Shown here: piece by piece, positions 28,838 through 37,476 of the stretch
Layout of the letters: every line of letters begins with the position of its first letter
Position numbering within the stretch: position 1 is the stretch's first letter
Source: Streptomyces apocyni
GTDB lineage: Bacteria; Actinomycetota; Actinomycetes; Streptomycetales; Streptomycetaceae
Assembly: GCF_009739465.1 (NCBI RefSeq)
Contig: NZ_WHOM01000040.1
Span: 124,001-188,000 of the forward strand
DNA length: 64,000 nt
Reading direction: 5' to 3'
The notes under the pieces: model-generated
Databases searched by the model: none
Seen by the model: the letters and a program-made list of their open reading frames with translations, nothing else
What the model was told of the DNA's origin: nothing
Made by a program: the position numbers and the translations under genes

Positions 28838-30106
28838 GTGTCTCGTACGACTGCAACAGGCCAGCCGTCCTCGACGGCGGACGCCACGGCGAATGCCACG
28901 GCGAGCGCCACGGCGAATGCCATCGCCGCGACCGAGGCCCACAGCGCGCACAACTACCACCCGCTGCCCGTCGTCGTCGCGACGGGCGACGGCGCGTGGT
29001 TGACGGATGTCGAGGGCCGTCGCTATCTCGACATGCTCGCCGGGTACTCGGCGCTGAACTTCGGCCACGGCAACCCGCGGCTGATCGACGCGGCCAAGGC
29101 CCAGCTGGAGAGGGTCACGCTCACTTCGCGGGCCTTCCATCACGACCGGTTCGCGGACTTCTGTACGCGGTTGGCCGAGCTGTGCGGCATGGAGATGGTG
29201 CTGCCGATGAACACCGGGGCGGAGGCGGTGGAGACCGCGGTGAAGACCGCCCGGAAGTGGGGGTATCGCGTCAAGGGCGTCAAGGAGGGCGCCGCGAAGA
29301 TCGTCGTCGCCGGGAACAACTTCCATGGCCGGACGACCACGATCATCAGCTTCTCGACCGACCGGGAGGCCAGGCTCGACTTCGGGCCCTACACGCCGGG
29401 CTTCGAGATCGTGCCGTACGGCGACCTGACGGCGATGGAGAAGGCGGTCTCGGAGAACACCGTGGCCGTACTGCTCGAACCCATCCAGGGCGAGGCCGGC
29501 GTGCTGGTGCCCCCGGCCGGTTACCTGGCGGGGGTGCGTGAGCTGACGCGGGAGCGGAACGTCCTGTTCATCGCGGACGAGATCCAGTCCGGTCTGGGGC
29601 GTACGGGCCGGACCTTCGCCTGTGAGCATGAGGGTGTCGTGCCCGATATGTACGTCCTGGGCAAGGCGCTGGGCGGGGGTGTGGTGCCGGTCTCCGCGGT
29701 GGTGTCCAGCGCGGAGGTGCTCGGGGTGTTCCGGCCGGGCGAGCATGGTTCGACCTTTGGCGGAAACCCGCTGGCCTGTGCGGTGGGTCTTGAGGTGGTC
29801 GCGATGCTGCGGACCGGCGAGTTCCAGCAGCGGGCCACCGAACTGGGCGAGCATCTGCACCGCGAGCTGGGGCTGCTCACCGGCACCGGGGCGGTACGTG
29901 AGGTGCGCGGGCGCGGGCTGTGGGCTGGCGTGGACATCGACCCGGTGTACGGCACGGGCCGGGAGATCTCCGAGAAGCTGATGGCCAAGGGGGTGTTGGT
30001 CAAGGACACCCATGGCTCGACGATCCGGATCGCGCCGCCGCTGGTGATCAGCAAGGAGGACCTGGACTGGGGGCTCGACCAGCTGCGGGCGGTGCTGGCG
30101 GGCTGA
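28838..30106 (+). CDS. rocD: Ornithine aminotransferase
   Basis: A PLP class-III aminotransferase moving the delta-amino group of ornithine to 2-oxoglutarate, linking arginine breakdown to proline and glutamate. It has 422 residues. [45 protein letters not shown] contains the PLP-binding Asp and Lys, and [15 protein letters not shown] is the family phosphate-binding segment. The N-terminus carries an Ala/Thr/Asn low-complexity stretch (about 12-30) encoded by a GC-rich direct repeat. I chose GTG at 28838, with GGAG at 7-8 nt, over an upstream ATG lacking a site. It diverges from glyA across about 250 bp shared with the riboswitch leader. Confidence 0.93.
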   Translation: MSRTTATGQPSSTADATANATASATANAIAATEAHSAHNYHPLPVVVATGDGAWLTDVEGRRYLDMLAGYSALNFGHGNPRLIDAAKAQLERVTLTSRAFHHDRFADFCTRLAELCGMEMVLPMNTGAEAVETAVKTARKWGYRVKGVKEGAAKIVVAGNNFHGRTTTIISFSTDREARLDFGPYTPGFEIVPYGDLTAMEKAVSENTVAVLLEPIQGEAGVLVPPAGYLAGVRELTRERNVLFIADEIQSGLGRTGRTFACEHEGVVPDMYVLGKALGGGVVPVSAVVSSAEVLGVFRPGEHGSTFGGNPLACAVGLEVVAMLRTGEFQQRATELGEHLHRELGLLTGTGAVREVRGRGLWAGVDIDPVYGTGREISEKLMAKGVLVKDTHGSTIRIAPPLVISKEDLDWGLDQLRAVLAG

Positions 30107-30172
30107 TCTCACCGGTGGGGGAGGGCGGCGAGGGCGGCGTGTGAGGCCGAATTCGGGGCGTTGACAGCAGAG

Positions 30173-30186
30173 TTGGTCTGGACCAA
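30173..30186 (+). promoter_or_regulatory. DasR-like operator (dre) in the deacetylase promoter
   Basis: TTGGTC-TG-GACCAA is a perfect 6-bp-arm palindrome that matches the core TGGTCTAGACCA of DasR sites at all but one central base. It lies between a TTGACA -35 (30161-30166) and an AATGAT -10 (30185-30190), a position suited to repression. DasR is the GntR regulator that responds to glucosamine phosphates in Streptomyces. Confidence 0.75.
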
Positions 30187-30197
30187 TGATGCGGCTC

Positions 30198-30932
30198 ATG
30201 CGGAGAACCCGAGTAACCCGAGTAACACTCGCCGTCCTCGTACCCGTTCTGATGCTCCTGGGCCTCGCTGGCCCGGCAGCGGCGGCCGGTGCCGCTTCGG
30301 CGCCAGGCGAGTCGGTGCCTGGCGGGTCGGCCTGGCCGGAGCCCGTCCCCGTCGTCACCAAGGTCGACACCGAAGACCCGGTCGTCTTCATCACGATCGA
30401 CGACGGCTGGGGCGCCGACCAGGCCGCCGGAGCGCGCAAGCTCCTGATGGACCGCCAGATCCCGGCCTCGCTCTTCCTGCTGCCCGGCGCGTATGAGGCG
30501 TACCCGGAGTACTACCGCTCGCTGCTGGCGAGCGGGCCCTCCCGGGTCGAGAACCACACCGTCAACCACCCCGACCTGACCAAGCTCAGCTACCAGGACC
30601 AGCGCGCGGAGCTGTGCGACGCCCGCGACCGGCAACTGGCCGCCTTCGGCGACAGCCCCCGCCTCTTCCGCCCCTCGGGCGGGGCGACGTACCCCTGGCC
30701 CTTCTACAACGAGGACACCCGGAAGGTCGCCCGCGCCTGTGGCGCCGAGGCCCTGGTGATGTGGAGCCAGGACCTGTCCTGGGGCCAGCAGCCCACCGGT
30801 GAGCTGGAGTCGGGGGACATCATCCTGCTGCACATGGGCCCGACGCTGGAGGCCGACCTGACCCGCGCACTCGACGCCGCGGACGCGGCGGGCCTCAAGC
30901 CCGCGAACCTGCGGCAGTACGTAGCCGACTGA
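30198..30932 (+). CDS. Secreted polysaccharide deacetylase (NodB homology)
   Basis: A 244-residue secreted protein, with a positively charged, hydrophobic signal peptide (residues 1 to about 30, ending GPAAAAG). The NodB fold follows: FITIDDGWGADQ (catalytic and metal Asp), ENHTVNHPDL (the HxxxH metal site), RPSGGATYPW and IILLHMGP. Such enzymes remove N- or O-acetyl groups from chitin, peptidoglycan or xylan; a DasR-like site in its promoter favours an amino-sugar polymer. The start is uncertain: ATG triplets occur at 30186, 30189 and 30198. If the promoter above is right, transcription begins at about 30197, making a leaderless message from 30198. Confidence 0.85.
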   Translation: MRRTRVTRVTLAVLVPVLMLLGLAGPAAAAGAASAPGESVPGGSAWPEPVPVVTKVDTEDPVVFITIDDGWGADQAAGARKLLMDRQIPASLFLLPGAYEAYPEYYRSLLASGPSRVENHTVNHPDLTKLSYQDQRAELCDARDRQLAAFGDSPRLFRPSGGATYPWPFYNEDTRKVARACGAEALVMWSQDLSWGQQPTGELESGDIILLHMGPTLEADLTRALDAADAAGLKPANLRQYVAD

Positions 30933-30998
30933 CACCGAGCCGTACGGCCCGCGCGGTTCGCACCGAGCCGTACGGCCCGCGCGGCTCGCACGGTCCGC

Positions 30999-31037
30999 GC
31001 GGGACCCGGGGCGCCGCGTCGCCGCCCCGGGTCCCGC
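30999..31037. terminator. Bidirectional hairpin between convergent genes
   Basis: GCGGGACCCGGGGCG (30999-31013) and CGCCCCGGGTCCCGC (31023-31037) form a perfect 15-bp stem with a 9-nt loop. It separates the deacetylase gene from the convergent small lipoprotein gene. Just upstream, a 25-bp segment containing GAGCCGTACGGCCCGCGCGG is present twice in tandem (about 30937-30988). Confidence 0.85.
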
Positions 31038-31045
31038 GACGCGCT

Positions 31046-31357
31046 CTAACCAGGCTTGTTGAAGGTGCCGCCCTTGGCCCAGCCCTTCTTCTTCTTGCCC
31101 TTGTAGTACCACTCCGGGTCCGAGACGACGCCCTTGATCTTGAGACTCGAGGAGTCCGACACCTTGGTCTTGTCCGAGTCCGAGCAGTACTTCTTGTTGA
31201 TCACGCGATAGCCGCGGCCCGCGCGGAAGTCGTCCTCGTCCACGCAGTACTTCTTGGTGCTGGAGCCGCACGCCGCGAGTGCGGTCATCAGGACAGCCGT
31301 CGCGGTGAGCACCACGCCACCCGTCTTCAGCTGCCGGTTGCGTTGACGCCTCGTCAT
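31046..31357 (-). CDS. Small Lys-rich lipoprotein
   Basis: A 103-residue predicted lipoprotein. A charged start (TRRQRNRQLK) leads into a hydrophobic core and a lipobox LAAC with Cys30. The mature part is hydrophilic, very rich in Lys, Tyr, Asp and Ser, with two further Cys (KKYCVDEDDF and NKKYCSDSDK) that could form one disulphide, and a closing YYKGKKKKGWAKGG. The two CVDEDD/CSDSDK segments look like a weak internal repeat. I do not recognise the family; small lipoproteins of this form are common in Streptomyces. The ribosome-binding site is weak. It ends on a bidirectional hairpin shared with the deacetylase gene. Confidence 0.75.
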   Translation of the reverse strand: MTRRQRNRQLKTGGVVLTATAVLMTALAACGSSTKKYCVDEDDFRAGRGYRVINKKYCSDSDKTKVSDSSSLKIKGVVSDPEWYYKGKKKKGWAKGGTFNKPG

Positions 31358-31407
31358 ATCTCTGCCATCCCCCGTGGTTGGTTGCGTGTGTTCGAGCCCA
31401 GCATGCC

Positions 31408-32802
31408 CTACGGCAGCACCCCGCACAGCGCGTCCAGCGCCCCCGCCCACGCGTGGTCCGGGGGTGTCCCATAGCCGACGACCACCGCGTCGCGCGCGGG
31501 CAGATCGGCGTCCGGGTGGCGGAACCGGCTGAGGCCGAGGACGCCGAGCCGCTGCCAGGCGGCCCCGCGCAGCACCGACTGCTCGGTGCCCGGCGGGAGT
31601 TCGAGCACCGCGTGCAACCCGGCCGCGATCCCGCTCACCGTCACCTCCGGCGCGCGCTCTCGCACCGCCGCCACCAGTTGGTCGCGCCGCCTGCGGTAGC
31701 GCAGCCGGGCGCCGCGCACATGGCGGTCGTACGCCCCCGAGGTCAGGAACTCCGCGAGCGTCAGCTGGTCCAGGGTCCCGCAGGCCCAGTCCTCGGGTCC
31801 CTTGGCCTTGGCCACGGGGGACGCGAGGGAGCCGGGCAGCACCATCCAGCCCAGCCGCAGTCCCGGCGCCAGGGACTTGCTGGCCGTCCCCATGTAGACC
31901 ACCCGGTCCGGGTCCAGGCTCTGCAACGCGCCGACCAACTGACCGTCGTACCGGAACTCGCCGTCGTAGTCGTCCTCCAGGATCAGCCCGCCGCCGCGCC
32001 GCGCCCACTCCACGGCCTCCGCCCGCCGCCCCGGCGACAGCGGCATCCCCATCGGGAACTGGTGCGCGGGCGTCAGCAGCACCGCCCCCGGCCGCATCGC
32101 CGCCAGCTCCTCGGTACGGGTACCGAGGAGGTCGAACGCCAAGGGCGGCAGCCGCAACCCCGCCGACCTCAGCACGTCCCAGTGCACATCGAGCCCGTAC
32201 GAATCCACCGCGACCTCCCGCACCCGGCGCTCCCGCAGCACCTTCGCCACCAGCGCCAGCCCGTGCGCGAAGCCGGAGCAGACGACGATCCGGTCCGGGT
32301 CGGCGTAGACGCCACGGGCCCGCGCCAGATAGTCGGCGAGCGCGGTACGCAGCTCGACGCGCCCGCGCGGATCGCCGTAGCCGAGCGCCTCGTTGGGCGC
32401 CGCGGCCAGCGCGCGCCGGGCGGCCTTGAGCCACTCGGCGCGCGGGAACGAGGCGAGGTCGGGGGAGCCGGGCAGCAGGTTGTACGTCACCGGGCCGCTG
32501 CTCCGCGGCGGCAGCGGCGCCGCGAGGGGCCGGGGCACCGACCGCTCGGCGACCCGCGTCCCCGAGCCCTGCCGCGCGGTCAGCCACCCCTCGGCCACCA
32601 GGTCCGCGTACGCATCAGCCACCGTGTTGCGCGCGATGCCCAGGTCAACGGCGAGCGAACGCGAGGAGGGCAGCCGGGTGCCGGGGGCGAGCCGCCCGCC
32701 GCGTACGGCTTCGCGCAGGGCGTCGGTCAGCCCCTTCCGTACGCCTGAAGTGCCCACGTCCAGATGCAGATCGACGCCGAGATTGGCCCAGTTTTCCGGC
32801 AT
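31408..32802 (-). CDS. MocR/PdxR-type regulator (GntR HTH fused to aminotransferase fold)
   Basis: A 464-residue chimeric regulator. An N-terminal winged HTH (about 15-85: LREAVRGGRLAPGTRLPSSRSLAVDLGIARNTVADAYADLVAEGWL) is joined to a class-I aminotransferase-like domain (about 110-460). The PLP Lys lies in MGTASKSLAPGLRLGW, and DDYDGEFRYDG and the Arg near the C-terminus are also kept, so it probably binds PLP as effector. MocR proteins usually control a divergent neighbour, here the AhpD-like gene only 47 bp away. The gene has no ribosome-binding site; a TATGGT -10 on the minus strand at 32816-32811 would give a nearly leaderless message. Confidence 0.9.
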   Translation of the reverse strand: MPENWANLGVDLHLDVGTSGVRKGLTDALREAVRGGRLAPGTRLPSSRSLAVDLGIARNTVADAYADLVAEGWLTARQGSGTRVAERSVPRPLAAPLPPRSSGPVTYNLLPGSPDLASFPRAEWLKAARRALAAAPNEALGYGDPRGRVELRTALADYLARARGVYADPDRIVVCSGFAHGLALVAKVLRERRVREVAVDSYGLDVHWDVLRSAGLRLPPLAFDLLGTRTEELAAMRPGAVLLTPAHQFPMGMPLSPGRRAEAVEWARRGGGLILEDDYDGEFRYDGQLVGALQSLDPDRVVYMGTASKSLAPGLRLGWMVLPGSLASPVAKAKGPEDWACGTLDQLTLAEFLTSGAYDRHVRGARLRYRRRRDQLVAAVRERAPEVTVSGIAAGLHAVLELPPGTEQSVLRGAAWQRLGVLGLSRFRHPDADLPARDAVVVGYGTPPDHAWAGALDALCGVLP

Positions 32803-32849
32803 GGAAATGGACCATACCCTTGGGCTGCCCCGCCGCTAAGTTCGTACCC
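32803..32849. promoter_or_regulatory. Compact divergent promoter with two leaderless-type -10 boxes
   Basis: In 47 bp between divergent ATG codons there is TATGGT for the regulator (minus strand, 32816-32811) and TAAGTT for the AhpD-like gene (32837-32842), each about 7-8 nt from its ATG. Neither gene has a Shine-Dalgarno sequence. The regulator's operator must overlap both promoters. Confidence 0.5.
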
Positions 32850-33335
32850 ATGACCACGCATTACGCACCCGAGCACACCCCACGATTCGACTGGGCCAAG
32901 AACGCCCCCGAGGTCTACCGGGCCATGGCGAGGTTCGAGGCCACCGCCGCGAAAGGAGTGGACCCCGTCATCGCCGAACTGGTCAAGATCCGCGCCTCGC
33001 AGCTCAACCACTGCGCGTTCTGCCTCGACATGCACACCAAGGACGCCCTCGACCAGGGCGAGACCGTCGAGCGGATCATCCAGCTCAGCGCCTGGCAGGA
33101 GTCCCAGCACTTCTACACGGCCAAGGAGCTCGCGGCGATCGAGCTGACCGAGGCGGTCACCGTCCTCACCGACGGCTTCGTACCGGACGAGGTCTACGCG
33201 AAGGCCGCCGAGCACTTCGACGAGCAGGAGCTGTCCCATCTGCTCGCCCAGATCATCACGATCAACGCCTGGAACCGCTTCGCCGTCAGCACCCGTATGG
33301 TCCCGGGCCACTACAAGCCCGGCGACTTCAAGTAG
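32850..33335 (+). CDS. Carboxymuconolactone decarboxylase / AhpD-like protein
   Basis: A 161-residue helical protein of the CMD/AhpD family. The redox site ASQLNHCAFCLDMHTKDA contains the C-x2-C and the following His typical of alkylhydroperoxidase-like members, so a thiol peroxidase or reductase role is more likely than decarboxylation. The second half (LLAQIITINAWNRFAVSTRM) carries the usual trimer helices. The adjacent divergent MocR regulator is its probable controller. The next gene follows 19 bp later and is probably in the same transcript. The ATG at 32850 lacks a ribosome-binding site and is probably translated from a leaderless mRNA. Confidence 0.88.
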   Translation: MTTHYAPEHTPRFDWAKNAPEVYRAMARFEATAAKGVDPVIAELVKIRASQLNHCAFCLDMHTKDALDQGETVERIIQLSAWQESQHFYTAKELAAIELTEAVTVLTDGFVPDEVYAKAAEHFDEQELSHLLAQIITINAWNRFAVSTRMVPGHYKPGDFK

Positions 33336-33354
33336 AGACGGACGCGAGATAGCT

Positions 33355-34092
33355 ATGGCTGTGCCGGTGGACACCTTCCGGACCTTGCACCACGACCGCG
33401 CCCCCGGCGACCCGCTGGTCCTGCCAGGCCCCTGGGACGCCGCCAGCGCCCGGGTCTTCGAGGAGGCCGGTTTCCCGGCCCTCGCGACGCCCAGCGCCGG
33501 AATCGCGGCCTCCCTCGGCTACGAGGACGGGTCCACGCCCGCCGAGGAGATGTTCGCGGCGGTGACCCGGATCGTACGGGCCGTCTCCGTACCGGTCTCA
33601 GCGGACATCGAGTCCGGCTACGGCCTCGCTCCCAAGGAGCTGGTCGCACGGGTCCTGGACACCGGCGCGGTCGGCATAAACCTTGAGGACTCAGTCGACG
33701 GCGTCCTCAAGGACCCGCGGCGCCACGCGGACTGGCTGGCGGAGGTAAGGGCCGAGGCGGGGGATCGGCTCTTCCTCAACGCACGCGTGGACACGTTCGT
33801 ACGGGGGTCGGCCGATCCCGTGACGGCGGCGATCACCCGGGCACGCCTGTACGTGGCGGCCGGGGCGGACTGCGTCTACCCGATCCTGGCCCCGCCCGAG
33901 GCGCTGCCAGAGCTGCGGGCGGCCATCGACGGCCCCCTCAACGCGTTCGCGGGCCCCGACGGTTCGAGCGTGCGCACGCTGGGCGAGGCAGGCGCGACCC
34001 GCATCACGTTCGGCCCCGGCCTGCAACGGGCAGCGATGGCTTCACTGGCGGAAGCGGCCCGCGAACTGACTCCGCGCCCCTTCGGCCCCTGA
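33355..34092 (+). CDS. Isocitrate lyase / PEP mutase family protein
   Basis: A 245-residue alpha/beta-barrel protein. Family segments are LPGPWDAASARVFEEAGFPALATPSAGIAAS, SADIESGYG with the metal-binding Asp, VGINLEDSV and FLNARVDTFVRG. The catalytic KKCGH loop of true isocitrate lyases is absent, so it belongs to the broad PEP-mutase-like group acting on carbon-carbon or carbon-phosphorus bonds; the substrate is unknown. It sits directly behind the AhpD-like gene and is probably regulated with it by the MocR protein. The ribosome-binding site is weak (GAGAT). Confidence 0.87.
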   Translation: MAVPVDTFRTLHHDRAPGDPLVLPGPWDAASARVFEEAGFPALATPSAGIAASLGYEDGSTPAEEMFAAVTRIVRAVSVPVSADIESGYGLAPKELVARVLDTGAVGINLEDSVDGVLKDPRRHADWLAEVRAEAGDRLFLNARVDTFVRGSADPVTAAITRARLYVAAGADCVYPILAPPEALPELRAAIDGPLNAFAGPDGSSVRTLGEAGATRITFGPGLQRAAMASLAEAARELTPRPFGP

Positions 34093-34111
34093 GGCTGCCT
34101 GGTATGTCCGA

Positions 34112-34696
34112 CTAAGCCTTTATGGATGCGGCCGTCCTGGCGGCCCGCTCGATCTTCGCGCGGTAGGCGGCACGGGCTTCCTCATCGATCTGCTGCTCGT
34201 GTTCGGCGCGCAGCCCGGTCCGGCCGTCGAGGCCCTCGCGCAGGATGTCGGCGTGCCCGGCGTGCCGGATGGACTCGCCGAGGACGTGGACCATGATGGC
34301 GAACAGGTTCGTGTTGGGATAAGGCTCCGGCCACCACGGCACGTGGCCGGGGGCGTCGAGGGGAAGCTCATTGATCGTCGCGTCCGAGTGTTCCCACGTA
34401 CGCCGGTAGAACCCGATGATCTGATCGCGGGTCTCGTCCTCGGCCGCCCACTGGTCGCTGCCGTCGGAGTCCTGCCACCGGGGCAGCGGTTCCGGGGAGG
34501 GGCGGTCGAAGACCTCGCCGAAGTACCTGGCCTCGACGGTGGCCACGTGTTTGACCAGGCCGAGGAGGTTGGTCCCGGTCGCTGTCAAAGGTCGGCGGGC
34601 GTCGTATTCGGACAAGCCGTCGAGTTTCCAGAGCAGCGCCTCGCGGTCCCGCCGCAGTCTCCCGTGCAGGTTGTCCTTCGCGAATTTATCGGTCAT
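34112..34696 (-). CDS. DinB-like (DUF664) protein
   Basis: A 194-residue four-helix-bundle protein of the DinB/mycothiol-transferase type. Characteristic stretches are LRRDREALLWKLDGLSEYDARRPLTATGTNLLGLVKHVATVEARYF, with the first metal His, and LFAIMVHVLGESIRHAGHADILREGLDG, with the second and third His. This family includes mycothiol- or bacillithiol-dependent transferases used against electrophiles. The ATG at 34696 overlaps the stop of the MFS transporter gene (ATGA) and has GGAAGG 11 nt upstream, so the two act together, possibly as an enzyme and exporter pair for a toxic compound. Confidence 0.85.
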   Translation of the reverse strand: MTDKFAKDNLHGRLRRDREALLWKLDGLSEYDARRPLTATGTNLLGLVKHVATVEARYFGEVFDRPSPEPLPRWQDSDGSDQWAAEDETRDQIIGFYRRTWEHSDATINELPLDAPGHVPWWPEPYPNTNLFAIMVHVLGESIRHAGHADILREGLDGRTGLRAEHEQQIDEEARAAYRAKIERAARTAASIKA

Positions 34697-36012
34697 GCGG
34701 CATGAACCTTCCATGGGTTGTTCGTGGTCTCAAGATCCCGTTGGGTAGTTCGGGACGGGGACCGGGGACCGGGATGTGTGGGCGGGTGCCAGGTGAGAAT
34801 CCAGCTGGCGGTGAGCGCCGCCGCGCAGCCTGCCAGGGCGATGGCGCGGCCTGTTCCGATGCCTGCGGCCACCGAGCCGAAGCAGACTGGCCCGACGCCC
34901 TGTAGCGTCATGCTGCCGGAGCCGAGCAGGCCGAAGGCCTGGCCCTGGCCATGCTGTGGCAGGGCGTCCAGGAACGGCCGTTGCAGGCCGAGACCGTAGG
35001 CGAATCCGAAGCCGCAGAGCAGCAGCAGACAGGACGAGACGCCCACTCCGGGTTCGGCAGCGAAGCCGACCAGCGGCAGTCCCATCAGCGCAATCAACGG
35101 GACGACCAGTCGCTCCCGGGTGGGCGGCCGTAGCAGCCGACCGACCAGCAGGTCACCGACCAGCATGCCGACCGGCAGGCAGCCCATCAGCACCGCGTAC
35201 CAGCCGGGCGCGAAGTGGCGTCCTCCCGCGTAGGCGACGATCAGGCCTTCCGCGCCCGCTACGAACGCGGGCGGTAGCCACTGGGCCAGCATCAGTCGTC
35301 GCACCGTGCGCCCGCGCAGCAGCAGACCTGCACCGTGCAGGCTTGCCCGGACGGCCCCGCCATCGCCCCGAGCGCTGCCGGGAATGCCGCCGAACTCTCC
35401 CAGCTGCAGCCGGGGCAGCCGGATGCGGACAGCGAGCGCGCAGCCGAGGTAGAGCGCGGCGCTCAGCGCGAGCGCCCGGCGCGGGCCGAGTACCGCGACG
35501 ACCGCACCTCCCAGCGCCAGACCGAACAACTGCGCGCCAGAGGCAGCGATGTTGTTCAGTGAACGGCCCAGCACATAGGCGTCGCCCTCCAGCCACTGCG
35601 CGACCAGACGGCTCGACGCGCCGCCGAACACCGGTGTGGCGAGGGCGACCAGCGCCACCACACCCAGGCTTGCCGCGATCGGCATCCGCACCAGGGCGAG
35701 CAGCAGGGCGGCGGCGCACTCCAACGCGTAGCCGCCAGTGATGAGCGCGCGGGGCGGCAGTCGGTCAGCCAGTGAGCCCAGCAGCAGCGAGCCGAACAAC
35801 TGCGGGAGAAAGCCGATGCCGAAGGCCACGGCGCTCAACAGCGCGGAGCCGGTGGCCGCGAAGACCAGCACCGAGAACGTGGTGATCCGCAGCGAGCCCG
35901 CGGTGATCGCGACGATGCGGGTCGAGAAGAGCAGCCGGAAACGCGGCTCGGCCAACACCTCCCGGTAGGTGGCACGGTGGCTGCCCTGCGCGGGTCCGGC
36001 GGTCGGGGTCAT
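34693..36012 (-). CDS. MFS exporter
   Basis: A 439-residue major facilitator protein with about twelve hydrophobic segments. The N-terminal half contains LLLGSLADRLPPRALITGGY, the loop 2-3 motif of the family, and ASSRLVAQWLEGDAYVLGRSLNNIAASGAQLFGLALGGAVV resembles motif C of drug antiporters. The second half holds PVGMLVGDLLVGRLLRPP. I chose the ATG at 36012 since the upstream extension runs into the operator of the divergent regulator. An ArsR-type gene lies divergent 89 bp away, which supports inducible export of a small molecule. The C-terminal tail (about 30 residues) is hydrophilic. Confidence 0.88.
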   Translation of the reverse strand: MTPTAGPAQGSHRATYREVLAEPRFRLLFSTRIVAITAGSLRITTFSVLVFAATGSALLSAVAFGIGFLPQLFGSLLLGSLADRLPPRALITGGYALECAAALLLALVRMPIAASLGVVALVALATPVFGGASSRLVAQWLEGDAYVLGRSLNNIAASGAQLFGLALGGAVVAVLGPRRALALSAALYLGCALAVRIRLPRLQLGEFGGIPGSARGDGGAVRASLHGAGLLLRGRTVRRLMLAQWLPPAFVAGAEGLIVAYAGGRHFAPGWYAVLMGCLPVGMLVGDLLVGRLLRPPTRERLVVPLIALMGLPLVGFAAEPGVGVSSCLLLLCGFGFAYGLGLQRPFLDALPQHGQGQAFGLLGSGSMTLQGVGPVCFGSVAAGIGTGRAIALAGCAAALTASWILTWHPPTHPGPRSPSRTTQRDLETTNNPWKVHAA

Positions 36013-36051
36013 GGCGCCCAGCCTCGACGTGCGCCCACGCCACTCACCAAT

Positions 36052-36071
36052 GATTCGTCGCTGGACGAATC
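36052..36071. promoter_or_regulatory. Operator between ArsR-type regulator and MFS gene
   Basis: GATTCGTC-GCTG-GACGAATC is a perfect inverted repeat with 8-bp arms and a 4-bp spacer in the 89-bp gap between the two divergent starts. Its size and position fit a dimeric winged-HTH repressor controlling both genes. Confidence 0.75.
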
Positions 36072-36101
36072 GGAACAGACGTCCCGCGGTAGCCTGGCAG
36101 G

Positions 36102-37088
36102 GTGCTGCGCTTCGAAGTCTCCGTCGAGGACCTGCTGCGCAGCCGCTTCGCACTGTCGCCCGCGATGGACCTCTGCTTCCTGCTGCGCTCGCTCGCCGGC
36201 CAGGACCGGCCGCTGCCGCGAGCCTGGGCCACCCGGCTCCTGCCGGCCTTTGAACGGCTGCGCCGCGAGACCGACTTGAACGCCGCCCTCGCTCTGCAGA
36301 TCCCGCAAGGCGGACCGAACTTCATCGCCCCGCCCCCGCGCGGCCTCAACCAGACCTGGGCGGACGACCTGGCCGTGATCAGGGCCACACCACGGGAAGC
36401 GGCCCGCCACGAATTCGCCACCGCCGCCACCGCCACCGGTCCGTCCGCCCGTGATCCCCGCGTACGCGCGGTGCTGGACTCGCCGGACGCCGTCTCCAGG
36501 ATCGCCGCGGCGATGGACCAGGCGTGGCACGAGCTGCTCGCCACGGACTGGCCGCAACTGCGCGCGATCTGTGAGCGCGATGTCGTGCACCAGGTGGGGG
36601 TGATCGGCGAACACGGCTGGGCCACGACGATCGAGAGCCTGCACCCGAGCATCGCCTGGCAAGCCGGCGGCATCGAGGTCGGCCACTTCCCCCAAGTCGG
36701 AACAGTCCGCCTCGCCGGGGACGGGCTCTTGCTGATCCCTTCGGTCTTCGTCGGGAACATCGCCGCCCACCTGGAAGACCCCTGGCCCAGAACCCTGATC
36801 TACCGTGCCCGCGGCACCGCCGCCCTGTGGGGAGAACAGGAGACCATCCCCCGACCGGACGCGCTGACCGCTCTGGTCGGCCGGGCCCGAGCCCGGCTGC
36901 TGGTAGCTCTGGACGCCCCGGCCAGTACGAGCCACCTCGCCCGAAGCCTCGCCATGGCACCCGGCGCGGTAGGAGACCACCTCGCCATCCTGCGAGGCGC
37001 GGGGCTGCTCGTCCGCGCCCGGTCCGGACGGTCGGTGCTCTACTGCCGCACCCCGCTCGGCGAGGCACTGGTCGCCGGTTCGGGCTGA
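36102..37088 (+). CDS. ArsR-family regulator with long N-terminal domain (DUF5937-like)
   Basis: A 328-residue transcription factor. Residues 1-235 form an N-terminal domain of the DUF5937 type (FEVSVEDLLRSRFALSPAMDLCFLLRSLAG ... FIAPPP), probably for ligand binding. The C-terminal winged HTH (about 250-320) reads VGRARARLLVALDAPASTSHLARSLAMAPGAVGDHLAILRGAGLLVRARSGRSVLYCRT. The strong palindrome 31 bp before the start and the divergent MFS/DinB operon make it the likely repressor of that operon and of itself. GTG at 36102 has only a weak GGCAGG upstream. Confidence 0.88.
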   Translation: MLRFEVSVEDLLRSRFALSPAMDLCFLLRSLAGQDRPLPRAWATRLLPAFERLRRETDLNAALALQIPQGGPNFIAPPPRGLNQTWADDLAVIRATPREAARHEFATAATATGPSARDPRVRAVLDSPDAVSRIAAAMDQAWHELLATDWPQLRAICERDVVHQVGVIGEHGWATTIESLHPSIAWQAGGIEVGHFPQVGTVRLAGDGLLLIPSVFVGNIAAHLEDPWPRTLIYRARGTAALWGEQETIPRPDALTALVGRARARLLVALDAPASTSHLARSLAMAPGAVGDHLAILRGAGLLVRARSGRSVLYCRTPLGEALVAGSG

Positions 37089-37476
37089 GGGCTCAGATTC
37101 AGCACTGCTTTCTGAGGCGCCGCCAGCAGATGTGCGCAGTTGAGGGCGAGGAAGGTCTGGGGGATGTCGGCGTGGGTCCAGGACCGAGGACGGCGCCAGC
37201 GCTACCGCGAGATGAAGCAGGCCTCCGGGACGAGAGCCACAGCTACGGCAAGCGGCAGCTGGATCAGGCAAGTTGAACCGTTCGACATCAGTCGCATGGC
37301 GCGGGCCTGCGGCAGAACTGCTCCTTCTCTACCGGCTTGGCCGCTTTGAGTTCGGCCACCAACTGCTCAACGCTACGCCCGGCCATCCGCTCTTCCAGAC
37401 CTGGGAACGGGTCGTCATCATTCGCGGCGGCGCGTTCTGTCAGGGGCGGGTCCCCGCGGCCGGCTGTCAGTCGGCG
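37089..37476. other. 388-bp region without a recognisable gene
   Basis: No open frame here has both a ribosome-binding site and recognisable composition. A stretch around 37270-37430 has codon-like composition in more than one frame and could be the decayed end of an older gene, but I could not identify it. No clear hairpin ends the regulator gene. Confidence 0.35.

Noticed and set aside
37140..37349. A 69-codon frame after the ArsR-type gene
   Set aside because: No ribosome site, no family resemblance, and codon composition that fits neither strand well.
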